From Oerskovia rustica (lineage in GTDB: Bacteria; Actinomycetota; Actinomycetes; Actinomycetales; Cellulomonadaceae), in the NCBI RefSeq assembly GCF_014836555.1, contig NZ_JACSQQ010000010.1:7245-71244 (forward strand): a DNA stretch of 64,000 nt, read 5' to 3'. The notes under the pieces were generated by a model. It was not told the DNA's origin. It did not search any database and worked only from the letters and a program-made list of their open reading frames with translations. Shown piece after piece: positions 43,508-52,664 of the stretch. A program made the position numbers and the translations under genes. The stretch's first letter is position 1; every line of letters starts with the position of its first letter.

Positions 43508-43572
43508 TCGTCGTTCGCCGGGGCGGGGACGGTCCGCGTCCGTCACCCGGAAGCAGGCACCCGACACCCCCA

Positions 43573-43597
43573 TGTTCAACCTTGTTCGTTTCTGTTC
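43573..43597 (+). promoter_or_regulatory. Three TGTTC repeats at exact 10-bp spacing, probable GalR-like DeoR operator
   Basis: TGTTC begins at 43573, 43583 and 43593, one helical turn apart, 20 bases before the regulator start at 43618. The stretch is markedly A+T-rich for this genome. A weak CACCAT hexamer six bases before the ATG may be the -10 box, so bound repressor would block the promoter. Confidence 0.7.
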
Positions 43598-43617
43598 GAA
43601 TGTGTCACCATGGCTGC

Positions 43618-44472
43618 ATGCTCGCCTCCCAGCGCCACGAACGCATCCTCGCGGGCCTCCGCGACCACGGTGCCGTCCGGATCGCCGACCTCACCCAGGA
43701 GCTCGGCGTCTCCGACATGACGGTCCGCCGCGACCTGCTCGAGCTCGCCGACCAGGGTCTGCTCCGCAAGGTCCACGGTGGCGCGGTCTCGCCGCAGGCC
43801 ACGTCGCACGAGCCTGGGTTCGAGGCCAAGAGCACGCTCGCGCTCGACGAGAAGCGAGCGATCGCGCGCACCGCCGCGCGCCTCGTCTCCCCCGGGTCCT
43901 CGATCGCCCTGTCCGCAGGCACCACGACGCACCTCCTCGCCGTGGAGATCGCGGCGGACACCGCCCTGCGGCCGCTGACCGTCGTGACGAACTCGCTCCC
44001 CGTCGCCGAGGCCCTGCACCGTGCGGGCGACCCCCGGCTCGAGACCGTGCTCGCGGGAGGCTCCCGGACGCCGTCGGACGCCCTGGTCGGGCCCCTCACC
44101 GAGGCCGCGCTCGCGAGCCTGCGCGTCGACCAGACCTTCCTGGGCGCGCACGGCGTGAGCGTCGAGGCCGGGCTGACGACGCCAAACCTGGACGAGGCCG
44201 CGACCAACCGCGCGCTCGTCGCGATCGCCGGCCGGACGGTCGTCCTGGCCGACCACTCCAAGTGGAGCACCACGGGCCTGAGCGTCTTCGCCCGGCTCGA
44301 CCAGGTCGACGTCCTCGTGACCGACGACGCCCTCCCGGCCCCCGACCAGGAGGCGGTGCGCGACGTCGTCGAGCAGCTCCTGGTCGCCTCGCGCGACGAG
44401 GCGCCTCACCCGACCCGGCCCACCCCGAACCCATCCATCCCCGCACCCCAGGACGGTCGTACCTCCCGATGA
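43618..44472 (+). CDS. DeoR/GlpR-family repressor of the galactose operon
   Basis: A 284-residue regulator with the canonical DeoR start (SQRHERILAGLRDHGAVRIADLTQELGVSDMTVRRDLLELADQG in several blocks) and the sugar-phosphate sensor domain (SAGTTTHLLAVEI, VVTNSLPVAEAL, ADHSKWSTTGLSVFARL). The ATG at 43618 matches the family's normal start. Its stop overlaps the galTK start (ATGA), so it heads the operon and probably responds to a galactose-derived phosphate; the inducer is inferred. Confidence 0.92.
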   Translation: MLASQRHERILAGLRDHGAVRIADLTQELGVSDMTVRRDLLELADQGLLRKVHGGAVSPQATSHEPGFEAKSTLALDEKRAIARTAARLVSPGSSIALSAGTTTHLLAVEIAADTALRPLTVVTNSLPVAEALHRAGDPRLETVLAGGSRTPSDALVGPLTEAALASLRVDQTFLGAHGVSVEAGLTTPNLDEAATNRALVAIAGRTVVLADHSKWSTTGLSVFARLDQVDVLVTDDALPAPDQEAVRDVVEQLLVASRDEAPHPTRPTPNPSIPAPQDGRTSR

Positions 44473-46964
44473 ACCAGCACCTGCGCCGCACCCCGACCCG
44501 CCTGGCCGACGGCCGCGAGCTCGTCTACTTCGACGACTCGTCCGCGTACGTCTCGGGCGAGCTCACGCGTCGGCTCGACGACCCGCGCCCGCTGGGCGAC
44601 CGGTTCGCCCCCGTGACCGGCCCCGACGGTCACGAGCACCCGTACACCGGTCCCGAGATGCGCCTCGACCCGCTCTCGGGCGACTGGATCCCGATGGCCG
44701 CGCACCGCATGAACCGCACGTTCCTGCCCGCGGCGGACTCGTGCCCGCTGTGCCCGGCCCGCCCCGGCGCGGCCTACTCGGACGGCGAGGTCCCCGACAC
44801 CGACTACGACGTCGTGGTCTTCGAGAACCGCTTCCCGTCCCTGCAGCTCGTGCCCGGCGTCACTGACGGCACAGGCGCGCCGGACGGCTTCTTCGGTGGC
44901 GAGGGCACGCTCGAGACCCGTGCGCCGGCGTCGGGCCGCTGCGAGGTCATCGTCTTCTCGAGCGACCACTCCTCCTCGTTCGGCGCGCTGCCCCCGCAGC
45001 GCGTGCGCACCATCATCGACGCGTGGGCGGACCGCACGGAGGCCCTCGGGCGTGAGCCGGGCGTCGAGCAGGTCTTCTGCTTCGAGAACCGGGGCCAGGA
45101 GATCGGGGTCACGCTCCATCACCCGCACGGCCAGATCTACGGCTACCCGTACCTCACGCCCAAGACCCGCGCGATGCTCGCCCAGGCCCGCGCGCACCAC
45201 GAGCGCACGGGCGGCAACCTGCTGCGCGACGTCCTCGACGCCGAGCTCGCCGACGGCCGTCGCATCGTCCTGGAGACCGAGCACTGGGTCGCCTACGTCC
45301 CGTTCGCGGCCCGCTGGCCCGTCGAGGTGCACCTCGCGCCGCGCCGCGACGTCCCCGACCTGCCCGCGCTCACCGACGCCGAGCGCGACGACCTCGCGGT
45401 CACCTACCTCGAGCTCCTGCGTCGCCTCGACCTGTTCTTCGAGGGGCCGGGTGGCACGCCCGTCCCCTTGCCCTACATCGCGGCCTGGCACCAGGCCCCG
45501 GTGCGCGAGGGGCGCGACCTGTCGCGCCTGCACCTGCAGGTCTTCTCGGTCCTGCGCGCGCCGGGCAAGCTCAAGTACCTCGCGGGCTCGGAGTCCGGCA
45601 TGGGCGCATGGGTCAGCGACACCACACCCGAGCGGATCGCCGCGCGCCTGCAGGCCCTCGCCCCGGCCCCGGCCGTGCAGTGGGTCGAGTCCTGGCCCGA
45701 CGACGTCGGCGCGGACCGTGTCCGGCGGGCCTTCGCGGAGGCGTTCCCGGCCAAGGACGCAGGGGACGTCCACGTCTACGCGGCCCCCGGCCGCGTCAAC
45801 GTCATCGGCGAGCACACCGACTACAACGCCGGGCTGTGCCTGCCCGTCGCGCTCCCCCACCGCACGTACGTCGCGCTGCGTCCCCGGACCGACTCGGTCG
45901 TGCGCCTCGCCTCGGCCCAGGAGCCGGGTGCTGCGTGGACCGGGCGGCTCGAGGACGTCGCACCGGGGGCCGTGACCGGCTGGGCCGCATACGTGGCCGG
46001 CGTCGCGTGGGCGCTCGGGCAGCACCTCGAGGCGACGGGCGGGTCCGCGACGCAGGTCCCCGGCTTCGACGCCGTGGTCGACTCGTGCGTGCCCTACGGT
46101 GCGGGCGTGTCGTCGTCGGCCGCGCTCGAGTGCTCGGTCGCGGTGGGCATCGACGACGTCGCAGGCCTGGGACTCGCGGCCACGGACGCCGGGCGTGCGA
46201 CCCTCGCGGCCGCCGCGATCCGCGCCGAGAACGAGATCGCAGGCGCGCCGACGGGCGGCATGGACCAGTCGGCGTCGTTGCGCTGCGCCCCGGGGCACGC
46301 TCTGCTGCTCGACTGCCGCCCGGGGCTCGACCCGGCCCGCGCCGTCGAGCAGATCCCGTTCGACCTCGCGGCCGAGGGGCTTGCGCTGCTCGTGATCGAC
46401 ACCCGGGCCGAGCACGCGCTGGTCGACGGCCAGTACGCGCAGCGACGGGCGGCGTGCGAGGCGGCCGCCGCGACCCTGGGCCTCGCGAACCTGCGCGAGC
46501 TCGCGGACTCGGTCATCGCTGCTGCGGCTGGAACCCCGAGGGGCGACGCGGCGTTCGCCGAGGCCCTCGGTGCGGCGCTCGACCGCCTGCCCGACGACGT
46601 CTCGCGCCGCCGCGTCCGGCACGTGGTGACCGAGATCGCCCGGACCCAGGACCTGGTGTCGCTGCTGCGCGCCGGGCGAGCCTCCGACGTCGGGCCGCTG
46701 CTCGACGCTTCCCACGCGTCCCTGCGCGACGACTACGAGGTCTCCGCGACCGAGCTCGACGTCGCGGTCGAGGCCGCGCGCGACGCGGGCGCCCTGGGAG
46801 CCCGCATGACGGGCGGCGGGTTCGGCGGGTCGGCCATCGCGCTCGTCCCTGCCGACCGTGCCGACGCCGTCGCGGTCGCCGTGGCCGCGGCCTTCTCCCG
46901 CGCAGGGCTCGGCGCGCCCGGGTTCCTGCTGGCCGTGCCGTCAGCCCCGGCGGGCGCCTGCTGA
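44469..46964 (+). CDS. galTK: Bifunctional galactose-1-phosphate uridylyltransferase-galactokinase fusion
   Basis: One uninterrupted 831-residue frame encodes both Leloir enzymes. Residues 1 to about 395 are class I GalT, with zinc cysteines C92 and C95 (SCPLCP) and the active-site H218-P-H220 of HHPHGQIYGYPY. Residues about 410-831 are GalK, with the signature APGRVNVIGEHTDYN (439-453), the ATP loop PYGAGVSSSAAL and catalytic D599 in GGMDQS. Neither domain lacks a key residue. The junction (395-415) is a short Ala/Pro stretch without stop or ribosome binding site; the only internal start nearby is an unsupported GTG at 45675. The order is reversed relative to the reactions (GalK makes the GalT substrate). 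The operon contains no galE. Confidence 0.95.
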   Translation: MNQHLRRTPTRLADGRELVYFDDSSAYVSGELTRRLDDPRPLGDRFAPVTGPDGHEHPYTGPEMRLDPLSGDWIPMAAHRMNRTFLPAADSCPLCPARPGAAYSDGEVPDTDYDVVVFENRFPSLQLVPGVTDGTGAPDGFFGGEGTLETRAPASGRCEVIVFSSDHSSSFGALPPQRVRTIIDAWADRTEALGREPGVEQVFCFENRGQEIGVTLHHPHGQIYGYPYLTPKTRAMLAQARAHHERTGGNLLRDVLDAELADGRRIVLETEHWVAYVPFAARWPVEVHLAPRRDVPDLPALTDAERDDLAVTYLELLRRLDLFFEGPGGTPVPLPYIAAWHQAPVREGRDLSRLHLQVFSVLRAPGKLKYLAGSESGMGAWVSDTTPERIAARLQALAPAPAVQWVESWPDDVGADRVRRAFAEAFPAKDAGDVHVYAAPGRVNVIGEHTDYNAGLCLPVALPHRTYVALRPRTDSVVRLASAQEPGAAWTGRLEDVAPGAVTGWAAYVAGVAWALGQHLEATGGSATQVPGFDAVVDSCVPYGAGVSSSAALECSVAVGIDDVAGLGLAATDAGRATLAAAAIRAENEIAGAPTGGMDQSASLRCAPGHALLLDCRPGLDPARAVEQIPFDLAAEGLALLVIDTRAEHALVDGQYAQRRAACEAAAATLGLANLRELADSVIAAAAGTPRGDAAFAEALGAALDRLPDDVSRRRVRHVVTEIARTQDLVSLLRAGRASDVGPLLDASHASLRDDYEVSATELDVAVEAARDAGALGARMTGGGFGGSAIALVPADRADAVAVAVAAAFSRAGLGAPGFLLAVPSAPAGAC

Positions 46965-49130
46965 CGTCCCGCTGCCCACGAGGGTGCGCGGCGAGGACTC
47001 CTGGCCGCGCACCTCGTCCGGCCCGACGCCGCGACCGGGGCGCGGGCGCCCGCCCGGGAACCACCAGTTCCAGCGGCCCAGGAGCGACATCGAGGCGGGG
47101 AGGAGCAGCCCGCGGACGATCGTGACGTCGAGCAGGACAGCGACCGCCATCCCCACCCCGATCTCCTTCATGGCCACGAGGTCGCCCAGCGCGAACCCCG
47201 CGAACACGATCCCGATCGACACGGCCGCCACCGTGATGACGGGGCCAGACGCCACGATGCCTGCGAGGACCGCACGGTCGTTCGCGCGGCGGTCGTCCCC
47301 CGTCCGACGGCGCCACTCCTCGGCGATGCGCGCGAGGAGGAAGACCTCGTAGTCCATCGACAGGCCGAACAGGAAGACGAACAGCAGCGCGGGGCTCGTG
47401 GCGTCGATCGTGCCCGTGGGTTCGAAGCCCAGCAGCCTCGCACCCCAGCCCCACTGGAAGACCGCGACCAGCACGCCCAACGACGCGGTCAGGGCGAGCA
47501 GGTTCAGGACCAGCGCCTTGAGCGGGACCACGATCGACCGGGTGAGCCAGCCCAGCAGGAGCATCGCCGGCAGCACGACCACGGCGAACGCCCAGGGCAG
47601 CCGGTCGCGCGACTGCTGGGTCGCGTCGACGAGCTCGGCCGCGGGGCCCGCGACCTGCATCGAGAACGGGACGTCCATCGCCTGGACGTGCCGGACCACG
47701 GCCTGCGCCGCCTCACCCGTCGCAGTGCCCGCCGGGGTGACCTCGGCGACCGTCACGTCGGGCGGGAAGTCGGTGAGGTGCTCGACGTCCTCGACGCCGG
47801 GCAACGCGTAGACCGCGTCGAGGAACGACTGGACCTCGGAATCCTCGACGGGCGCCCCCAGCACGAGCTCGACCGGCTGGACGCCCAGGATCTCGAAGTC
47901 CTGCTCGATCCTCTCCTGCGCGACCCGCTCGGGCGTACCCGGCGGCAGGGACCGCGCGTCCGAGGCACCCAGCGCGAGCGACGCCAGGGGCGCGCTGAGG
48001 AGCAGGAGGACCGCGGTCGACCCGAGCGTCACGGCCACGGGGCGCCGCTGGGCGAACGCCGCGGACCGCGCGAGCAGACCGGGGCCGTGACCAGTGCGGC
48101 GGCGGGCCCAGGTCCGGGTCCGCGGGGCAGGGATCGACGCGTGCAGCACGGCGACCAGAGCCGGCACGAGCGTGAGCCCGGCGAGCGTCGTGAGCCCGAC
48201 CACGAGCAGGCCGCCCAGCGCCATGCTCGCGAGCAGAGGGTCCGCCAGGACGAGCAGCCCGCCGAGCGCCGACGCGACCGCGAGCCCTGAGACGAGGACC
48301 GCCCGGCCCGCGGTCGACACGGTCCGGGCCAGCAGCTCGTCGAGAGCGGCCCCCGGCGCCGCCTCGCGTTCCTGCCGGAACCGTACGATCACCAGGAGGC
48401 TGTAGTCGACGGCCAGGCCGAGCCCCAGGAGCGTCACGACGTTGACCGCGAACTCGCTCACGGGCACCGCGCCGGCGAGCGCGCTCAGCGCGAGGAGGGA
48501 GGCAGCGATCGACGCGAGCGCGGCGACGATCGGCGCCAGCCCGGCCCGCAGGCCGCCCAGCACGAGCACCAGGACGACGCACAGCACCACGAGGGCGACC
48601 GACTCCCCCACCACGGCATCGGCCGTCGCGATGTCGGCGAACGTCCGCTCGGCCATGAGCTCCCCGCCCACGACGACCTCGGGGGGGTCGATGGTCCGGC
48701 GGGCGGCCGCCACACGGGCACCGACCTCGCGCGCCTGCTCGTCCGTGCGGGCGGGGGCGCGCCCGACCACGACGAGCGAACCGAGCCCGTCGTCCGAGAT
48801 CAGGCCACCGGACGTGAAGGCGTCCGAGACCTCCAGCACGCCGGGGATCTCACGGACCTCGTGCATCACGCGGCTCCCGCTCTCGACGAGCGAGGGCGTG
48901 AAGAAGTCGACCCCGCCGACGACTGCCGTGAGCGTCTCGCCCTGCGGGTCGAGCTCGTCGAGCACGGCCTGCGCCCGGGCCGACGGCGCGCCCGGCGGCA
49001 GGCTGTCGACCGTGGTCGTGCGGTCGAAGACTCCGCCACCGATCACCGCGCCCAGCAGAGCGAGCGAGCCCCACACGGCGAGGACGGCGATGCGGTGCCG
49101 GGCCATGACCCGTCCCAGGTGCGCGAGCAT
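46941..49130 (-). CDS. MMPL-family (RND-type) membrane transporter
   Basis: A 729-residue transporter with two repeats, each an extracellular porter-like domain followed by six membrane helices. The proton-relay region of the first repeat reads GLGLAVDYSLLVIVRFR, that of the second FLFGLSMDYEVFLLARI, both keeping the MMPL-type DY pair. Actinobacterial members export lipids, siderophores or drugs. ATG 49130 is used; upstream codons lack coding character. The last 24 bases overlap the 3' end of galTK on the opposite strand. No adjacent lipid or siderophore genes point to a substrate. Confidence 0.9.
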   Translation of the reverse strand: MLAHLGRVMARHRIAVLAVWGSLALLGAVIGGGVFDRTTTVDSLPPGAPSARAQAVLDELDPQGETLTAVVGGVDFFTPSLVESGSRVMHEVREIPGVLEVSDAFTSGGLISDDGLGSLVVVGRAPARTDEQAREVGARVAAARRTIDPPEVVVGGELMAERTFADIATADAVVGESVALVVLCVVLVLVLGGLRAGLAPIVAALASIAASLLALSALAGAVPVSEFAVNVVTLLGLGLAVDYSLLVIVRFRQEREAAPGAALDELLARTVSTAGRAVLVSGLAVASALGGLLVLADPLLASMALGGLLVVGLTTLAGLTLVPALVAVLHASIPAPRTRTWARRRTGHGPGLLARSAAFAQRRPVAVTLGSTAVLLLLSAPLASLALGASDARSLPPGTPERVAQERIEQDFEILGVQPVELVLGAPVEDSEVQSFLDAVYALPGVEDVEHLTDFPPDVTVAEVTPAGTATGEAAQAVVRHVQAMDVPFSMQVAGPAAELVDATQQSRDRLPWAFAVVVLPAMLLLGWLTRSIVVPLKALVLNLLALTASLGVLVAVFQWGWGARLLGFEPTGTIDATSPALLFVFLFGLSMDYEVFLLARIAEEWRRRTGDDRRANDRAVLAGIVASGPVITVAAVSIGIVFAGFALGDLVAMKEIGVGMAVAVLLDVTIVRGLLLPASMSLLGRWNWWFPGGRPRPGRGVGPDEVRGQESSPRTLVGSGTSAGARRG

Positions 49131-49237
49131 GGGTCGACTACCTCTCGACGACACGGTGGGACGTCGTCGTCGACGCCCCGGCAGATGGTGACAGACGCTG
49201 CACCGCCGCGGCAAACGAGGCTGCGCCTGTCGTGCGG

Positions 49238-49288
49238 GTGCGTGACTCGGCTGCGGCACGCCGGGCGTGCCGCAGCCGAATCATGCAC
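49238..49288 (-). terminator. Long inverted repeat, probable terminator of the secreted multidomain gene
   Basis: Arms 49238-49262 and 49264-49288 match at 23 of 25 positions around a single central base; the inner 16 bp are perfect. It lies 20 bases past the stop codon at 49308. Its length exceeds that of other terminators here, so it could also be a dispersed palindromic element. Confidence 0.65.
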
Positions 49289-49307
49289 TCAGCGAGGGGA
49301 TGTCGCG

Positions 49308-52300
49308 TCAGCCGCAGCTCGACGCGTCGTAGGCCGTCTCGACCACGACCTCCTTGTCCCCGGCGCTCGCCGTCACGGTCGCGGCCCCGGCCTCGACCGA
49401 GGTCGAGCGGGTCGCGAACGTCTGCTGAGCCGACTTGCCCGGCAGAACACCGGTCATGGTCTTCTTGCCGAACGGCGTGCTGAGCACGACGTCGACCGGC
49501 ACCGTGTCGTCGTTGACGGCACGGACGGTGAGCGTGACCTTGCCCGCCACGCACTTGGGCTGGACGGTCACCGACACCGCGAGCTCGGGCTCGGGCTCGG
49601 CCGCCAGGTCCTTGACGCGGATGTTGCGGTAGGAGACCGTCTCACCGGCGCCGTGGTTCTGGATGCCGATGAACCCGCTCGACAGGTCGCGCGCCGGGTC
49701 GGTGCTCGTGAAGTCGTTGACGAGCACGTCGTTGAGGTAGATCCGGATGCGGTCCCCCTCGACACGGATGTCGTACGCGTTCCACTGGCCCACGGGCTTG
49801 AGGGCCGCGCTCACGGCCGCCGCGTCGGCACCCTGGAACGTGTAGATCGCGCCCGTGGTGCGGTCCGCGGCGTCGCTCGCGTCGATCTGGATCTCGTATC
49901 CCTGGTTGACCGCGACCCAGGGGTCGTTGCCGGGGTTCGGGAAGCCGACGAACACGCCGCCGTTGTCGTCCTTGACGAGCTTCCAGTCGAGCTTGAGCGA
50001 GTACTCCTCGAGCTCCTCGGCCGTGTACCAGAGCAGACCCATGCCGCCGTTGGTGCGGATCGAGCAGTCGTCCTGACGACCGAACGTCCCGGAGCCCGCG
50101 AGCTTCCAGTCGGCGAGGCTCGCGAGGGTTCCGTCGAAGATGCCGCGGTAGCCGTCCTCGACCTCTGCCGGGGAGCAGATGTCGGGGTTCTGCCCGATCG
50201 ACAGCACGTCGAGGTTCACGTTGCCCTGGTCCCCCTGGTCGTACCTGAGGGTGATCGTGTTGTGCCCCGCCGCGAGGTCGACGTCACGCGTGATCGTGTC
50301 CCACACCTTCCAGTCGCCGGTCGTGGGCAGCGTCCACGGGCCGACCTTCTGGCCGTTGACGTAGAGCGAGACGTTCTTGGCGCGCAGCTCGGTGTACGGG
50401 TGGATGCCGTTCGCGTAGCGCAGGTTGAGCGGGTAGGTGCCGGCCTCGGGGACCGTCACCGCGAACGTGCGGCCCGAGCCGACGTTCTGCATCCCGGCGG
50501 CGAAGCCCGTGCCCGAGTAGTTGCTGTGGTCCGAGCCGAGGCTCGAGCCACCGAGCGGCTGCGCCTCCTCGGCCTCGTACCAGCCGCGGTCCGCCGGGGC
50601 GACGTAGCCCGGCAGCGAGTTGAGCGTGTACCAGGCCTCGGTGCTCAGGAGCTCGGCGCCCTCGTCCGAGGCGAACGGTCGCGGCGAGCGCAGGTGCACG
50701 ACGTGGCCGGGCTTGAGACCGTCGACCGTGAGCGTGACCGTGGTGCGGTCCTCGGAGACGGTGGCGTCCGTGACGAACAGCGGCGTCTCGTCGACCTTGG
50801 GTCCGCCGTACTGCTGGGTCGGCACGTAGCGCCACTGCGTGAGGCGGTAGGCGTCGGCCAGCTTCGCCACGACGGCGTCGGACACCGGCTCGGTGTACTC
50901 GATCTCGAACCCGCCCTCGACGACGCGCATCTCCTTCATGTCGAAGGAGTCCTCGTTGACCTTGGCGAGCTTCTGCAGGCCGAACCGCAGCTTGCCGGAC
51001 TCGCCCCAGTTGCCGCCCTCGCCCGTACCGCCGACGTACAGCGCGCCGTCGGGGCCGGTGATGACGCGGTTGGCGCCGACCTCGAGGCCTGCGGTGTGAC
51101 GGAAGACCGCCCCCTGGAACTCGCCGTCGACCTTCTCGAGGAACGCGCGCTGGAGACCGCCGTACGTGACGTCGCCGAGGAGCATCTGGCCGGCGAACTC
51201 GCCGTCCTCGACGAGGATCGGGTTGCCCGGGGAGTTGGCGATCTCGTTCTGCGGGAGCCACAGCGCGGGCTGGGACACCGGGTTCGCGTCGAACGGCCCG
51301 GCCGGGGTGGTGAAGTGGTTGAAGAACTTGTCCTGCTCGATGTGCACGAGCTTGTTCGCGGGCAGCCACGCGCCCTGGTTGTCCGTCCCGAAGATCTCGC
51401 CCTCGGGGCCGAAGCCGATGCCGTTCGGGGTGCGCAGGCCGCCCGCGACGTAGGTGACCTCGCCCGTCGCGCGGTCGATCTTGATCGACGTGCCACGGTT
51501 GGCGGCAGGCTGCGGGGTGGTCGTCGCGCCGCCGTTGTCGATCGCGACGGAGAGGTTGACGTAGAAGTAGTTCTCGTCGTGGATCAGGCCGAACGCGAAC
51601 TCGTGGAAGTTGCCGCCGTCGGGCCACCCGGCGATCTTGGTGTGCGTGTCGTAGAAACCGTCGCCGTCCGGGTCGGTGAGCTGCGTGAGCTGGTACCGCT
51701 CGGAGACGAAGATCGAGTCCTCGATGACCTCGATGCCCATCGGGTTGAGCAGCTTGTCCGCGACCTTCGTGACGGTGACGTCCTCGGGTCCGGTCGCGTC
51801 GATCACGCCGTCGAGGAGGTACACCTCACCGGTCGTCGGGTCGGGTCGCCAGCCGCCGGAGCTCACGTCGCCCGTGGTCACCACGGCCAGCTTCTCGTCC
51901 GGGGTGAACGCGAGGCCCGACACCTTGGGCTCGAAGCCCGCGGGGCGCAGGTCGACGAGCTCGTAGTTCGGGTTGACCGTGTCCAGGCGCAAGCCGTCGC
52001 CCGAGGTGTCCGTGGCCCCCTCGCAGTACTTGTTGCCGGGTGCGGTGACCCGCACGACGTTCGCCTCGGTGCTCAGGGCCGACGTCGGGACGACCTCGAA
52101 CGTCGAGGACCCCGGGGTCTTCCACGCGAGCGTCAGGCGCTGCTTGTCGGTGCCCTCGTAGTACTCGACCCGCAGGTCGTGCGCCCCTGCGGCGAGGGTG
52201 ATCGCCCCCTCGACCGAGGTCGAGTCGTTCGGGCCGTCGTTCTCGAGGAGGAGCTGGTCGTCGACGTAGACGAGCGCGCCGTCGTCGTTCGTCACGCGGA

Positions 52301-52619
52301 ACGTGTACTCGCCCTCGGTGGGGACCGTGAGCGTCGCGAGCGCGTGGGTGATGAAGCGGTCCGCTGCGCCGAACTGCTCGGGCGTGCTCCAGTCGATCGT
52401 CGGCATGAGCTTGTCGACGTTGGGCGTGGTGCCCGACTTGAGGGTGCACACGGACCCGGGGTCCTGGGCGAGCTGGAAGGTGCGCAGGGTGACGCCGGGC
52501 TCCATCTCGGTGTCGGCGGCCTGGGCCGACGGGAGTGCTCCGGCGAAGGCGAGGGGTACGAGCAGGGAAGCTCCGAGCAGGCCGGAGAGGCCTCTTCGAT
52601 GGCGCATTGAGGTTCGCAC
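49308..52619 (-). CDS. Secreted multidomain protein: PA14, sorbosone-dehydrogenase-like propeller, carbohydrate-binding module, DUF1080
   Basis: A 1103-residue exported protein. After a signal peptide (residues 1-34, cleavage near AQA) come a PA14 carbohydrate-binding domain (about 48-175), a beta-propeller like glucose/sorbosone dehydrogenases (about 210-560: LRPAGFEPKVSGLAFTPD, LNPMGIEVIEDSIFVSERY, LRTPNGIGFGPEGEIFGTDN), a CBM6/35-like module (about 690-835, starting YEAEEAQPLGG), a DUF1080 (3-keto-disaccharide hydrolase/concanavalin-like) domain (about 850-1010) and a final beta-domain. GTG 52619 is preferred, ten bases after AAGGAGG; an ATG at 52607 is the alternative. It likely binds and cleaves or oxidises a plant or microbial glycan. 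No wall anchor is seen. Confidence 0.85.
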   Translation of the reverse strand: MRTSMRHRRGLSGLLGASLLVPLAFAGALPSAQAADTEMEPGVTLRTFQLAQDPGSVCTLKSGTTPNVDKLMPTIDWSTPEQFGAADRFITHALATLTVPTEGEYTFRVTNDDGALVYVDDQLLLENDGPNDSTSVEGAITLAAGAHDLRVEYYEGTDKQRLTLAWKTPGSSTFEVVPTSALSTEANVVRVTAPGNKYCEGATDTSGDGLRLDTVNPNYELVDLRPAGFEPKVSGLAFTPDEKLAVVTTGDVSSGGWRPDPTTGEVYLLDGVIDATGPEDVTVTKVADKLLNPMGIEVIEDSIFVSERYQLTQLTDPDGDGFYDTHTKIAGWPDGGNFHEFAFGLIHDENYFYVNLSVAIDNGGATTTPQPAANRGTSIKIDRATGEVTYVAGGLRTPNGIGFGPEGEIFGTDNQGAWLPANKLVHIEQDKFFNHFTTPAGPFDANPVSQPALWLPQNEIANSPGNPILVEDGEFAGQMLLGDVTYGGLQRAFLEKVDGEFQGAVFRHTAGLEVGANRVITGPDGALYVGGTGEGGNWGESGKLRFGLQKLAKVNEDSFDMKEMRVVEGGFEIEYTEPVSDAVVAKLADAYRLTQWRYVPTQQYGGPKVDETPLFVTDATVSEDRTTVTLTVDGLKPGHVVHLRSPRPFASDEGAELLSTEAWYTLNSLPGYVAPADRGWYEAEEAQPLGGSSLGSDHSNYSGTGFAAGMQNVGSGRTFAVTVPEAGTYPLNLRYANGIHPYTELRAKNVSLYVNGQKVGPWTLPTTGDWKVWDTITRDVDLAAGHNTITLRYDQGDQGNVNLDVLSIGQNPDICSPAEVEDGYRGIFDGTLASLADWKLAGSGTFGRQDDCSIRTNGGMGLLWYTAEELEEYSLKLDWKLVKDDNGGVFVGFPNPGNDPWVAVNQGYEIQIDASDAADRTTGAIYTFQGADAAAVSAALKPVGQWNAYDIRVEGDRIRIYLNDVLVNDFTSTDPARDLSSGFIGIQNHGAGETVSYRNIRVKDLAAEPEPELAVSVTVQPKCVAGKVTLTVRAVNDDTVPVDVVLSTPFGKKTMTGVLPGKSAQQTFATRSTSVEAGAATVTASAGDKEVVVETAYDASSCG

Positions 52620-52664
52620 GAGTGTTCTTCCTCCTTGAAGACGGGTCGGCAGTGACCACGTCGG

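Noticed and set aside
41862-44468. Possible N-terminal extension of galTK through the ABC permease and DeoR genes, the frame being open from 41862
   Set aside because: The upstream part is the wrong frame of the permease and deoR genes. GalT starts normally at ATG 44469, which overlaps the deoR stop.
45640-45720. Frameshift or lost stop between galT and galK as an artefact
   Set aside because: The junction keeps G/C-biased third positions without homopolymer runs and both domains stay in one frame. An artefact cannot be excluded without reads but is not indicated.
48861-52610. Very long plus-strand open frame (over 1200 codons) opposite the secreted multidomain gene and the MMPL start
   Set aside because: It is an antisense shadow caused by high third-position G+C. 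The minus-strand frames have signal peptide, domains and promoter; this one has only Arg/Asp/Val/Leu-rich noise.
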